Positions 7,537 to 14,499 are shown, counted from the stretch's first letter. The stretch is 14,575 bases of DNA from an uncultured Chitinophagales bacterium (GCA_946886475.1 CAMPIQ010000096.1:1-14575); one strand, 5' to 3'. The notes: generated by a model not told the origin, from the letters alone. Made by a program: numbers and translations.

Positions 7537-7934
7537 CAGCTGGCTTCCTCCCTGAGGGTAATGATATAATGGATGCCGGAGTGTTTTTGTAACATGGCTG
7601 AAACACCGCAATATTTTTCCAGTGAAAGGTCAATAGCTTTTTTGATCTTATCCCGGTTTTCTTCAGTTGCCGTTAAGATATAATTGATCTGTATATCCCT
7701 GAATACTTTGGGAGGTCCTTCTGTTTGTTCGGTCTCCACCTCAATTTCAAGGCCGGCAAACGGAACCCGCATTTTTTCCAGTATCTCAACAACATCAATC
7801 CCCGAACAACCGGCAAGTCCGCTCAATAATAAGGCCTTTGGAGAAAAACCGGCCTTGCCATCAATATCGATCTTTGACTGGCCATAGCTCGATTCAAAAG
7901 CCATCCCTGATTTCCATTTTGTAATTGTTTTCAT
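7536..7934 (-). CDS. OsmC-family protein (probable thiol-dependent peroxidase)
   Basis: This 132-residue OsmC/Ohr-fold protein has the two redox cysteines expected for the family: C43 in LAGCSGIDVVEIL and C109 in LEKYCGVSAML. Family members reduce organic hydroperoxides; this short form resembles the YhfA-like OsmC subgroup. The open frame extends to 8015, but that stretch overlaps the transporter gene and has no family character. The ATG at 7934 (MKTITKWKSGM) gives the usual beginning. It follows the cation transporter stop by 55 bp and overlaps the rrf2 start by one base. Linkage to an Rrf2 regulator and a peroxiredoxin supports a role in redox or reactive sulfur handling; the true substrate is unknown. 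Confidence 0.9.
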   Translation of the reverse strand: MKTITKWKSGMAFESSYGQSKIDIDGKAGFSPKALLLSGLAGCSGIDVVEILEKMRVPFAGLEIEVETEQTEGPPKVFRDIQINYILTATEENRDKIKKAIDLSLEKYCGVSAMLQKHSGIHYIITLREEAS

Positions 7935-7989
7935 ATTGTTCAATAACACGATTTTAAATGATGAATATTTGCTGACTGCCGGCCAATGG

Positions 7990-8994
7990 CTACTGGCTTT
8001 TCCCATGTTTCTCATTCTGCAACGCCGTATCCATATTCCACTCCACTCTTTTTACAAAATCATGCTGCCGCACCGGACAATCTTTTTTTTGGCAAATATG
8101 GCATTGAAAATAAAGACAACCATCACTATGTACAAACAATTCAAGAGACTGCCCAAAATTATCACGGATCAATTTAGCCAGCTCGTCTATTTCCGCGTGG
8201 GCCTGGTGAATATTCAGGTACCATGGAACTGTAAGGTGACAGTCCACATGCAAAACATTTCCATACTTGATCACCCGCAGATTATGAAGATCAACCCAAT
8301 TTTCCTTTTTATGCTCATCCAGTATCCTTATCATTCTTTCCAACAGGTTCATGTCCGCTTCATCCATTATTCCAGCCAGGGAGATCCTGGTAATTTTATA
8401 ACCGGTATAAATGATGTAAAGTCCAAACACCATGGCCACTGCGCTGTCGATCCAGGCATAACCGGTAAAGGATATCAGCAACAATCCTCCAATGATGGCG
8501 ATGGTAGAATAGGTATCGGTTTGAAGATGTTTGCCACTGGCAACCAAAGCGAGTGAATTATGTTTTTCACCCTGCCTTTTGCCGAGCCATCCCATCACCC
8601 AGTTGATCAGTGCAGTACTTCCAATGAGAATAATTCCTGTATCTACCTGTACAATATCGCCAGGATAGATCAGCCGTTTACCTGCATTATAAATGATGAG
8701 CACACCCGCTGATAATATGAGTGTTCCTTCTATAGCAGCAGAAACAAATTCTGCTTTGCCATGCCCATAAGGATGGTCTTTATCTCTGGGCTTTGCAGAT
8801 ACATATAAACTGAATAAACCAATAAATCCTGCAACAACGTTCACAATACTTTCCAGAGCATCGGTAAGAATAGCAACAGAGTGGGTTATATAATAAGCTG
8901 TGAACTTTATAACCAATAAAAAAGCAGAAACAATTGCAATCCATCTCTGGAGCCTGATATTGTTCTGCTTTTCATTTGCTGACCTGGAGATCAA
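7990..8994 (-). CDS. Cation diffusion facilitator transporter with Cys-rich C-terminal tail
   Basis: This membrane exporter of divalent metals (Zn, Fe, Mn or Co) belongs to the CDF family. It has about six hydrophobic helices and then a cytoplasmic ferredoxin-like domain. Likely metal-site residues include D45 in TDALESIVN and H156/D160 in GKHLQTDTY; DHPYGHGKAEF is a family loop motif. The C-terminus carries four cysteines spaced C-X4-C-X2-C-X4-C (residues 293, 298, 301, 306), followed by PVRQH. This could bind an extra metal or cluster. The longest open frame starts at a GTG at 9066, inside the superoxide dismutase gene. I prefer the TTG at 8994, which follows AGGA by about ten bases and gives 334 residues, 17 bp after the sod stop. 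The start is uncertain. It is probably co-transcribed with sod and osmC. Confidence 0.88.
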   Translation of the reverse strand: MISRSANEKQNNIRLQRWIAIVSAFLLVIKFTAYYITHSVAILTDALESIVNVVAGFIGLFSLYVSAKPRDKDHPYGHGKAEFVSAAIEGTLILSAGVLIIYNAGKRLIYPGDIVQVDTGIILIGSTALINWVMGWLGKRQGEKHNSLALVASGKHLQTDTYSTIAIIGGLLLISFTGYAWIDSAVAMVFGLYIIYTGYKITRISLAGIMDEADMNLLERMIRILDEHKKENWVDLHNLRVIKYGNVLHVDCHLTVPWYLNIHQAHAEIDELAKLIRDNFGQSLELFVHSDGCLYFQCHICQKKDCPVRQHDFVKRVEWNMDTALQNEKHGKSQ

Positions 8995-9011
8995 ATTAAT
9001 TTTTCCTGAAA

Positions 9012-9764
9012 TTAAACGACAGATTGGTAACGGTCTGAAATAAAATCCCAGTTTACCACTTTCCACCAGTTAGTAATATAATCAGGCCTTTTATTCTGGT
9101 ACCTTAAATAATAGGCGTGTTCCCAAACATCGAGTCCTAATAATGGAAATCCTTTTATCTCTGACACATCCATTAAAGGGTTATCCTGGTTTGGTGTAGA
9201 CCCGATCCTTAATTTTTTATCCGCATCCACCACAAGCCATGCCCAACCGCTACCGAATCGCGTTTTACCTGCAGTTTCAAATTGTGTTTTGAATGCTTCA
9301 ACAGAACCAAAGCTTTGTGTTAATGCACTGGCTATGCTACTTCCTGAAGGTGGATTGGCTACTCCGTTTGGTGACATGCATTTCCAGAATAATTCATGGT
9401 TATAATGGCCGCCGGCGTTATTGCGCAGGGTAGTGGAATATTTGGATATCCTGTTCAACACATCTTCCAATGGTTTTCCCATGTCAACATTTTCTGCGCG
9501 GGCAGCTGTTTGCAGATTGTTGGCATAACCAGAAGCATGTTTGCTGTAATGAATTTCCATTGTGGTGCCGTCAATGGCTTCATTCAATGCATTATAAGAA
9601 TAAGGTAATGGTGTTTGCTGAAATCCGGTATTGAACTTCGATGGATTTGAACCGATCTTTGCACCAGGGGAACAGGAAGCAAGAAATGCAGAACCTAAAC
9701 ACAAGCCTAACCCGGCCTTTCCTGAATTCAAAATAACATTTCTTCTAGCCCCCCCCCCCCTCAT
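9012..9764 (-). CDS. Exported Fe/Mn superoxide dismutase, candidate phase-variable
   Basis: This enzyme converts superoxide to oxygen and hydrogen peroxide. The iron/manganese-family ligands are H72 (MEIHYSKH), H123 (YNHELFW), D212 and H216 (LDVWEHAYY). Y80 matches the conserved active-site tyrosine. The second His of the usual KHH motif is Ala (A77). The N-terminus has a twin Arg (RRNVIL), a hydrophobic stretch, and then LASC at 29-31, which resembles a Tat-type lipoprotein signal; the protein would be anchored outside the cytoplasm. The ATG at 9764 is followed at once by A and twelve G, coding MRGGGARRN. A second run of sixteen G lies just upstream. With 11 or 13 G in the inner tract the frame meets a stop after 11 or 6 residues. 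No in-frame ATG follows before M69. It lies 29 bp after the LptF-type gene. Confidence 0.93.
   Translation of the reverse strand: MRGGGARRNVILNSGKAGLGLCLGSAFLASCSPGAKIGSNPSKFNTGFQQTPLPYSYNALNEAIDGTTMEIHYSKHASGYANNLQTAARAENVDMGKPLEDVLNRISKYSTTLRNNAGGHYNHELFWKCMSPNGVANPPSGSSIASALTQSFGSVEAFKTQFETAGKTRFGSGWAWLVVDADKKLRIGSTPNQDNPLMDVSEIKGFPLLGLDVWEHAYYLRYQNKRPDYITNWWKVVNWDFISDRYQSVV
9749..9760 (-). repeat. G12 homopolymer inside the start of sod
   Basis: Twelve consecutive G on the coding (minus) strand occupy most of codons 2-6 of the superoxide dismutase gene. Tracts this long are prone to slipped-strand length change. The present length keeps the gene in frame. Confidence 0.95.
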
Positions 9765-9768
9765 AGAA

Positions 9769-9784
9769 CCCCCCCCCCCCCCCC
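9769..9784 (-). repeat. G16 homopolymer upstream of sod start codon
   Basis: Sixteen consecutive G on the minus strand lie 4 bases before the sod ATG, in the 29-bp gap after the LptF-type gene. Length changes would alter the spacing and structure around the ribosome-binding region. Together with the G12 tract 8 bases away it could also fold as a G-quadruplex. Confidence 0.95.
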
Positions 9785-9793
9785 GCCAACAAT

Positions 9794-11206
9794 TTACTTC
9801 TTCCTCAATGCTTTTAATTTTTTGCCAAACCGGTAGTAGAATTCTTTGTTGAACAATTGAGAATCTTTTAAAGCACTATAGGTAAGAAATATTCCAATTG
9901 GTAATAAAATAAAAGTAGACAACCACATGCCCAGCCAGGGTTCCATGGATGCTGTCTTCGCTGCTTTTTCACCGCTGGTGCTGCTGAAATAAAAGATCAT
10001 GAAAAAAATAATGGAGAAGATCAAAGGATTTCCAAGGCCTCCCTTTCTAATGATCGAGCCCAGCGGTGCACCAATAAAAAATAAAACCAGGCAGGCCAGC
10101 GACAGGGATATTTTACGATGCCATTCAATGCGGTGCTGCCTCAGATTTCCCTGCTCTGCTTCCATCCGCGTAATTAAAATATCATTTGTGATCCTTGCAT
10201 TACTCAGCCTGTTGAGCACCCTTTGCTGCACCATGCGTTGAATGGAATCAGGAATATATGAATCAAAAGTTTTGGTACCTGCCGCTATGGTATCAACGGG
10301 TTGCCAGGTGCTGTCTATTGCTGTTACAAAAGGAATTCCACTGAAAACTTCTTCTCTTGTTCTTTTACCTATGGCTTTATTTTCTTTTTCTATAGAATCT
10401 ATAGCAATTGATAATTGCCTCATGCTAAGCATACGTGCATTGTTCTTATTCACGCTATCGGCCGTTCTTTGCTGCAATCCAAGATTACCAATATCAAAAA
10501 GTCGTTTGTATTCCTTAAAACCAAGACGGATGTATTCGGTACCGGTGCCATCACTTCTTTCTTCATAGCGCCACCCATCTTTAAGATGGAATTCTATGTA
10601 GCGCCTGTTCTCACCAGCCCTCATCACGCCGGATTTTGCAATAATAAAATGGTCCTGCGCCGTGTTGGACTGCTCATAAATGATCACATCTTTAATGATG
10701 CTGTCATTTTCCTTCTTTCCTACTTTAATGGCAAATCCAGGTATCTTATCATAGAAAACCCCTTCTTTCAAATCAAATGAAGGATTGGCATGCACAATAT
10801 CAGCCAACAGCGTTCTGGACTTAAGCTGTGCAACCGGAATAACATTGTTTGAAAAAGCAAATGCGATCCCGCAAATAAAAAGTGTAACAAAAAACAGCGG
10901 CCGCATAAACCGGAGCAGTGAGATACCGGCAGATTTGATAGCAACCAGTTCATAACTTTCTCCCAGGTTGCCAAAGGTCATGATCGAAGAAAGCAATACC
11001 GATAATGGAAGCGCAAGCGGAACGAGCACTGCACTCTGGTACCAGATAAATTCAAGCAGAATATCATTACTGATGCCTTTCCCTACAAAATCATCCACCC
11101 ACAGCCAGAAGAACTGCATGATCAATACCATGAGTGTTATAAAAAATGTAGCAATGAAGGGTCCAACGAAGGCCTTTACAATAAGTATATCCAGTTTCTT
11201 TATCAC
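9794..11206 (-). CDS. LptF/LptG-family (YjgP/YjgQ) permease
   Basis: This 470-residue inner-membrane protein belongs to the family that, with LptB, forms the ABC exporter moving lipopolysaccharide from the inner membrane towards LptC and the periplasmic bridge. About three membrane helices lie at the N-terminus (roughly residues 12-118). A periplasmic beta-rich domain of about 250 residues follows, then three helices at the C-terminus (ISLSLACLVLFFIGAPLGSII and the next two). The motif FIGAPLGSIIRKGGLG is typical. The periplasmic part holds a long charged helical insertion. The start is a GTG at 11206, because no in-frame ATG lies upstream before a stop. It begins 30 bp from the divergent hypothetical gene and heads the minus-strand run. 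Whether it is the LptF or LptG paralogue cannot be told here. Confidence 0.9.
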   Translation of the reverse strand: MIKKLDILIVKAFVGPFIATFFITLMVLIMQFFWLWVDDFVGKGISNDILLEFIWYQSAVLVPLALPLSVLLSSIMTFGNLGESYELVAIKSAGISLLRFMRPLFFVTLFICGIAFAFSNNVIPVAQLKSRTLLADIVHANPSFDLKEGVFYDKIPGFAIKVGKKENDSIIKDVIIYEQSNTAQDHFIIAKSGVMRAGENRRYIEFHLKDGWRYEERSDGTGTEYIRLGFKEYKRLFDIGNLGLQQRTADSVNKNNARMLSMRQLSIAIDSIEKENKAIGKRTREEVFSGIPFVTAIDSTWQPVDTIAAGTKTFDSYIPDSIQRMVQQRVLNRLSNARITNDILITRMEAEQGNLRQHRIEWHRKISLSLACLVLFFIGAPLGSIIRKGGLGNPLIFSIIFFMIFYFSSTSGEKAAKTASMEPWLGMWLSTFILLPIGIFLTYSALKDSQLFNKEFYYRFGKKLKALRKK

Positions 11207-11236
11207 CCGGTGATGTCTTAATCCATAATTTTAAAT

Positions 11237-11845
11237 ATGGAAGACGTAAAAATACAGCTTTCGGACAGTGAGTTGGAACTGATGCAAAATGCAGATATCA
11301 TTTTAACTAAGAATAGTGTATTACAGAAAATGAAATGCCTGCTGGAAGATGTGCAAAAAAGACAGCTTGAATTTTCAATCAGTAATCAGCCGGTCATACC
11401 CGGTCTTTTCAGGGTATCGCCCAAAATTTCCCGCGGTGAAAATTATCTGGGACTTCCCTGGCTAATCCTTGATTATCCAAGAATCTCAAATCCCGAGGAT
11501 CTTTTTTTTATACGGACCATGTTCTGGTGGGGTAAATTCTTCAGTAGCACCCTACATGTGTCAGGCAGGCATAAGGAACACCTGCTTGATAAAATTTCGG
11601 GATCCTACCTGCTGTTGAAAGATGACTATATTGGTGTTAATACAGATCCCTGGACACATCATTTTGAGGAAGACAATTACAGGCTGGTTTCCTCTTTATC
11701 AGAAACAGAATTCAAAGATAAATGCAGGCAACCGGCACATCTTAAAATAGCTTCACAGCTGCTTTTGGAGCAGTGGAAGGAGGCACCTGCAGTTCTATTT
11801 GAAAAATGGAAAAGGTTGTTAGAAATAAGTGGATCAATTGCCTAA
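11237..11845 (+). CDS. Hypothetical protein, 202 aa
   Basis: I do not recognise this protein. It has no signal peptide and no membrane helices. The N-terminal 60 residues look helical and acidic (LSDSELELMQNADIILTKNSVLQKMKCLLEDVQ). A central region rich in aromatic residues follows (GLPWLILDYPRISNPEDLFFIRTMFWWGKFFSSTLHVSG), and then a helical C-terminus with several Trp (LLEQWKEAPAVLFEKWKRLL). No catalytic motif stands out. The ATG at 11237 begins 30 bp from the divergent LptF-type gene, and the 3' end overlaps the convergent START-fold gene by 12 bp. The full-length frame with ordinary composition supports a real gene, probably conserved among close relatives. Its function is unknown. Confidence 0.75.
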   Translation: MEDVKIQLSDSELELMQNADIILTKNSVLQKMKCLLEDVQKRQLEFSISNQPVIPGLFRVSPKISRGENYLGLPWLILDYPRISNPEDLFFIRTMFWWGKFFSSTLHVSGRHKEHLLDKISGSYLLLKDDYIGVNTDPWTHHFEEDNYRLVSSLSETEFKDKCRQPAHLKIASQLLLEQWKEAPAVLFEKWKRLLEISGSIA

Positions 11846-12214
11846 CCGGTGAAAAAGATCTTTTACCTGATGGTTCCAAAGCATGCTCTGGTCCTTAATC
11901 TCCTTCTTCTCGGCAAAATCCTTTATTACCAGTATAGTTTGATTGGTTACCTCAGATTTTTCGATGCTGAATTCAAAATATTCATCCTTGGGTGCATGAG
12001 ACCAGTGAAAGCGTACAAATTTCTCTTCTTCACTGTCCACAATCTCCGCGGTCTCTTCAGACCCATCCCATGAGAAACTGAAAATTCCATCTTCATCGTC
12101 CACTTTATCTGCGAACCACTCCTGTAAACCTGATGACGTAGCAAGGAAATCATATAAAATGGTGGGCGAACATCTCACAGGATATTCCAACGTGTACAGC
12201 TGTTTTTTACTCAT
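11834..12214 (-). CDS. START/SRPBCC-fold (AHSA1-like) domain protein
   Basis: This 126-residue protein is made of a single START-like (Bet v1/SRPBCC) fold, which forms a deep cavity for hydrophobic ligands. The N-terminal strand YTLEYPVRCSPTILYDFLATSSGLQEWFADKV is the usual opening, in which a first strand leads to paired helices and a conserved Trp. FSWDGSEETAEIVDSEEEKFVRFHWSH gives the central strands, and the C-terminal helix ends in DLFHRLGN. Some relatives activate Hsp90, others bind lipids or small molecules; nothing here tells the ligand. The start at 12214 matches the fold and has a candidate promoter about 30 bp upstream. It is divergent from the sigma factor gene (282 bp apart) and its stop overlaps the convergent hypothetical gene by 12 bp. 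Confidence 0.85.
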   Translation of the reverse strand: MSKKQLYTLEYPVRCSPTILYDFLATSSGLQEWFADKVDDEDGIFSFSWDGSEETAEIVDSEEEKFVRFHWSHAPKDEYFEFSIEKSEVTNQTILVIKDFAEKKEIKDQSMLWNHQVKDLFHRLGN

Positions 12215-12243
12215 CTTAAGACATTAATTCTTGTCAACTCGTG

Positions 12244-12273
12244 CAATAATAGAAAATTAATCGATGCCTCAAA
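12244..12273 (-). promoter_or_regulatory. Candidate promoter of the START-fold gene
   Basis: On the minus strand TTTG (12273-12270), an 18-base spacer and TATTATTG (12251-12244) resemble the Bacteroidota TTTG / TAnnTTTG promoter, with one mismatch. It lies about 30 bp before the start codon at 12214. Confidence 0.35.
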
Positions 12274-12345
12274 ATTTTTTTAATTCTTTTTGACGATGAT
12301 TTTTGCCTTGTCGTCCATATTATTTTAAATTTTACCCAAATTTTT

Positions 12346-12376
12346 TTTGTTCATATGGCGGGTTTCCCTAATTTGG
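12346..12376 (+). promoter_or_regulatory. Candidate promoter and leader of the sigma factor gene
   Basis: TTTG (12346-12349), a 19-base spacer and TAATTTGG (12369-12376) approximate the Bacteroidota promoter, though the downstream box is one base short of TAnnTTTG. If used, it gives an untranslated leader of about 110 bases before the start at 12497. The rest of the gap from 12215 is AT-rich; I see no RNA gene in it. Confidence 0.35.
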
Positions 12377-12496
12377 TAGACAATTCAGCGAAAACTGAGT
12401 TTTGAGAAACCGAATCAGTGATGGATATTTTGGGATAAACTCCAAAACTAACTAAGCCAACAATCTTGAAAATAACCATCAAATAAAACCAATCCT

Positions 12497-13369
12497 ATGA
12501 GTATGCGTCAACTCAAGATCACGAAGAGTATAACCAATCGTGAATCTCAAAGTCTCGAAAAGTACCTTCAGGAAATAGGGAAAGTCGAGCTAATTACCCC
12601 CGAAGAAGAAGTACGTTTAGCCAGATTAATCAAACAGGGAGATCAAAGAGCACTGGACCGTTTAACCAAGGCCAATCTTCGTTTTGTGGTATCTGTAGCA
12701 AAACAGTATCAAAACCAGGGGCTTTCATTACCTGATCTTATCAATGAAGGGAACCTGGGACTTATTAAAGCAGCCCAGCGTTTTGATGAGACCAAGGGTT
12801 TCAAATTTATTTCTTATGCTGTATGGTGGATCCGCCAGTCAATTCTGCAGGCATTGGCCGAGCAGGCAAGGATCGTTAGGTTACCATTGAATAAAGTGGG
12901 ACTTACCAACAGGATCCAGAAAGCTTTCAGCCAGCTGGAACAGGAATTTGAAAGAGAACCATCTGCAGAAGAACTGGCAGAAGTGCTGGGAATGGAACTT
13001 GAAGAAGTAACTTCCTCTTTAGGCATCAATGCAAGACATGTAAGTATGGACTCTCCATTATCAGAAGGTGAAGAAAGCTCTTTGCTTGATGTACTGGAAA
13101 ACCCAAATGCTGAAAAAACCGATGCTGATCTAGATCACAGACAATCATTAAAACTTGAAATTGACAGATCTTTACAAACTTTGACCGAACGTCAGAAAGA
13201 AGTGGTTTGCTATTTCTTTGGGATTGGCGTTGACCACCCATTAAGCCTTGAGGATATTGGTGAAAAATTCAATCTTACAAGAGAAAGGGTTCGCCAGATC
13301 AAGGATAAAGCGATCACAAAATTAAGAACTCAACAAAAATGTCACCTGCTGAGAAGCTATCTCGGATGA
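12497..13369 (+). CDS. rpoD: Primary sigma factor, sigma-70 family
   Basis: This is the housekeeping RNA polymerase sigma factor that directs the polymerase to most promoters. The 290 residues comprise a short N-terminus and then regions 1.2-2 ([23 protein letters not shown] through [37 protein letters not shown] and [29 protein letters not shown]). Region 3 follows ([28 protein letters not shown]), then region 4 with the helix-turn-helix [29 protein letters not shown]. It lacks the large region 1.1 of proteobacterial RpoD, as is usual for Bacteroidota. The opening [15 protein letters not shown] is typical of the phylum. The start may be ATG 12497 or 12503, since MSM offers both. The gene stands alone with a strong hairpin terminator downstream. 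Confidence 0.96.
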   Translation: MSMRQLKITKSITNRESQSLEKYLQEIGKVELITPEEEVRLARLIKQGDQRALDRLTKANLRFVVSVAKQYQNQGLSLPDLINEGNLGLIKAAQRFDETKGFKFISYAVWWIRQSILQALAEQARIVRLPLNKVGLTNRIQKAFSQLEQEFEREPSAEELAEVLGMELEEVTSSLGINARHVSMDSPLSEGEESSLLDVLENPNAEKTDADLDHRQSLKLEIDRSLQTLTERQKEVVCYFFGIGVDHPLSLEDIGEKFNLTRERVRQIKDKAITKLRTQQKCHLLRSYLG

Positions 13370-13398
13370 GGATAACATGACCTTATTTGAATAAAGAT

Positions 13399-13427
13399 AA
13401 AGAGCGAACCTTCGGTTCGCTCTTTTT
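13399..13427 (+). terminator. Strong intrinsic terminator of the sigma factor gene
   Basis: A perfect 12-bp stem, AAAGAGCGAACC (13399-13410) with GGTTCGCTCTTT (13414-13425), closes a three-base TTC loop and ends in five T. It lies 30 bp after the stop codon. Confidence 0.9.
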
Positions 13428-13479
13428 GGATCACGGATGGAAGGAGGATCACGGATGGAAGGAGGATCACGGATGAAGT
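13428..13479 (+). repeat. 18-bp direct tandem repeat, about 2.8 copies
   Basis: GGATCACGGATGGAAGGA occurs at 13428-13445 and 13446-13463 without change. A third, diverged copy starts at 13464 (GGATCACGGATGAAGT). It starts directly after the terminator T-run. The GGATCACGGAT core returns, inverted, in the repeat copies further right. Confidence 0.95.
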
Positions 13480-13499
13480 GGATGGCCGCGGATGGCCGC
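13480..13499 (+). repeat. 10-bp tandem repeat GGATGGCCGC, two copies
   Basis: GGATGGCCGC is present at 13480-13489 and 13490-13499. Its reverse complement GCGGCCATCC is the core of the copies at 13818-13859, so this block with the end of the 18-bp array forms an inverted match to the right-hand repeat. Confidence 0.9.
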
Positions 13500-13527
13500 G
13501 GATATATAAATAAGTGTCGAACTCTTT

Positions 13528-13647
13528 CATTCGCGATCAACCGGGTTTGCTTCGCAATAGTTCTTTTAAAAAAAGCTCCTTTATGGCCACCACCCTCAAT
13601 GACGGCGATACCTTAAATTCTATGGCCATCCTCTTCATCCGCCATCA
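13528..13647 (+). repeat. Composite intergenic repeat, copy A
   Basis: This unit of about 120 bp reads, in order: CATTCGCGATCAA; GGGTTTGCTTCGCAATAG; an A-run; CTCAATGACGG; TTAAATTCTATGGCCATCC; CATCCGCCATCAA. It matches copy C (13724-13860) block by block, with many substitutions and small indels. It has no coding frame of its own. Confidence 0.75.
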
Positions 13648-13655
13648 AAAAAATA

Positions 13656-13737
13656 TTCCTGATTACAATCGCTCGCAATGACTTAAAACCTTACATTCCG
13701 TGGCCATAGGTGGCCATCCAAATCATCCGTGATCAAT
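13656..13737 (+). repeat. Composite intergenic repeat, copy B (short form)
   Basis: This 82-bp copy shares CGCTCGCAATGAC, TTACATTCCG, two GGCCAT boxes and TCATCCGTGATCAAT with copy C at nearly the same spacing. It lacks the GTTTGC block. Its terminal CATCCGTGATCAAT doubles as the first block of copy C. Confidence 0.85.
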
Positions 13738-13860
13738 ATTAAGTGAGTTTGCCTCGCTATATTTCTCAATAAAAAGATTCCTTATGACTACCGCTCGCAA
13801 TGACGAAGCCACTTACATTCCGCGGCCATCTGCGGCCATCCCCTTTCATCCGTGATCAAT
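13724..13860 (+). repeat. Composite intergenic repeat, copy C
   Basis: This unit of about 137 bp reads: CATCCGTGATCAAT; GAGTTTGCCTCGC; an A-run; CCGCTCGCAATGACG; TTACATTCCGCGGCCATC; TGCGGCCATCC; TCATCCGTGATCAAT. The segment 13818-13859 is a near-perfect inverted match to 13464-13503. Confidence 0.85.
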
Positions 13861-13883
13861 TATCCATCCTTCAATCCCTGATA

Positions 13884-13913
13884 AATAAAATCCCGATGGC
13901 GAACCACCGGGAT
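13884..13913 (-). terminator. Intrinsic terminator of rpsP
   Basis: On the minus strand ATCCCGGTGG (13913-13904) pairs with CCATCGGGAT (13899-13890), with one G-U wobble, around a UUCG loop. TTTTATTTAT follows. It lies 30 bp past the rpsP stop, so it ends that transcript. Confidence 0.85.
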
Positions 13914-13942
13914 CATTTCATTTGAAGGTCTTGGGTGCGAGA

Positions 13943-14389
13943 TCAGCCCTCGGAACCCTCATTAGCAGCTGGCCTTCTTTCGCGGCGCTGGTATGGTGGT
14001 GTCCTTCTGCCTCTTCTGTCACGTTGAGCTTCCTCCTGACGTTTGCGTATCTGTGCTTCGTGCTCAGAATGCCAACTTTGGAATTTGGTCATTGCGGTTG
14101 CTTCGTCAAACAATCCAAGTGATACACCGCGCAATAAATGCTTTAAGTATAACACACCTTTGTATGATAAAATCTTACGAACGGTATCCGTTGGCTGGGC
14201 ACCTTTGTGCAACCAGTCCATGGCCTTCTGACGATCCAATTGCACAGTGGCTGGAGTGGTCAGCGGGTTGTAGGTACCAAGTTTCTGAATGAATTTACCA
14301 TCGCGGGGGCTGCGTGCATCTGCAACAACAATGAAGTAGAAGGGTCGTTTCTTCGACCCGTGTCTTTGTAAACGGATTTTAACTGGCAT
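13943..14389 (-). CDS. rpsP: 30S ribosomal protein S16
   Basis: S16 is a small-subunit ribosomal protein that binds 16S rRNA and is needed for 30S assembly. The opening [42 protein letters not shown] is unmistakable, and the core ends near residue 85 ([24 protein letters not shown]). The 148-residue length exceeds the 82 residues of E. coli S16. The excess is a C-terminal tail rich in Arg, Glu and Gln ([30 protein letters not shown]), a type of tail usual in Bacteroidota. An upstream frame to 14419 exists, but the ATG at 14389 gives the canonical start. A clear promoter lies upstream and a terminator downstream, so it is probably a single-gene transcript or the end of a short unit. The usual partners rimM, trmD and rplS are not beside it. 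Confidence 0.97.
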   Translation of the reverse strand: MPVKIRLQRHGSKKRPFYFIVVADARSPRDGKFIQKLGTYNPLTTPATVQLDRQKAMDWLHKGAQPTDTVRKILSYKGVLYLKHLLRGVSLGLFDEATAMTKFQSWHSEHEAQIRKRQEEAQRDRRGRRTPPYQRRERRPAANEGSEG

Positions 14390-14434
14390 CTTAAATAGAA
14401 ATTTAAATGCGTGAAACAATAATTGTTAAGTCTG

Positions 14435-14466
14435 CAAATCTAAGATTTCGAACTGATAATCACAAT
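14435..14466 (-). promoter_or_regulatory. Bacteroidota-type promoter of rpsP
   Basis: On the minus strand ATTG (14466-14463), a 20-base spacer and TAGATTTG (14442-14435) match the TTTG / TAnnTTTG consensus; the downstream box is perfect. Transcription would start near 14428, giving a leader of about 40 bases. Confidence 0.7.
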
Positions 14467-14499
14467 AAGCAATTGATAATTATTCTTATCTGCAGCACT

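Noticed and set aside
7936..8556. 206-codon plus-strand frame across the transporter gene
   Set aside because: It lies opposite the CDF gene, whose protein is clearly conserved in type; the plus-strand product shows no recognisable features.
12215..12496. Possible small RNA or riboswitch before the sigma factor gene
   Set aside because: Only short AT-rich pairings were found; nothing resembles a known RNA family.
13322..13540. Minus-strand frame with repeated SIRDPP residues
   Set aside because: It is the translation of the 18-bp tandem repeat and runs through the rpoD terminator and 3' end; not a gene.
13428..13860. CRISPR array
   Set aside because: Repeats are adjacent or degenerate, lack regular unique spacers, and no cas genes are nearby.
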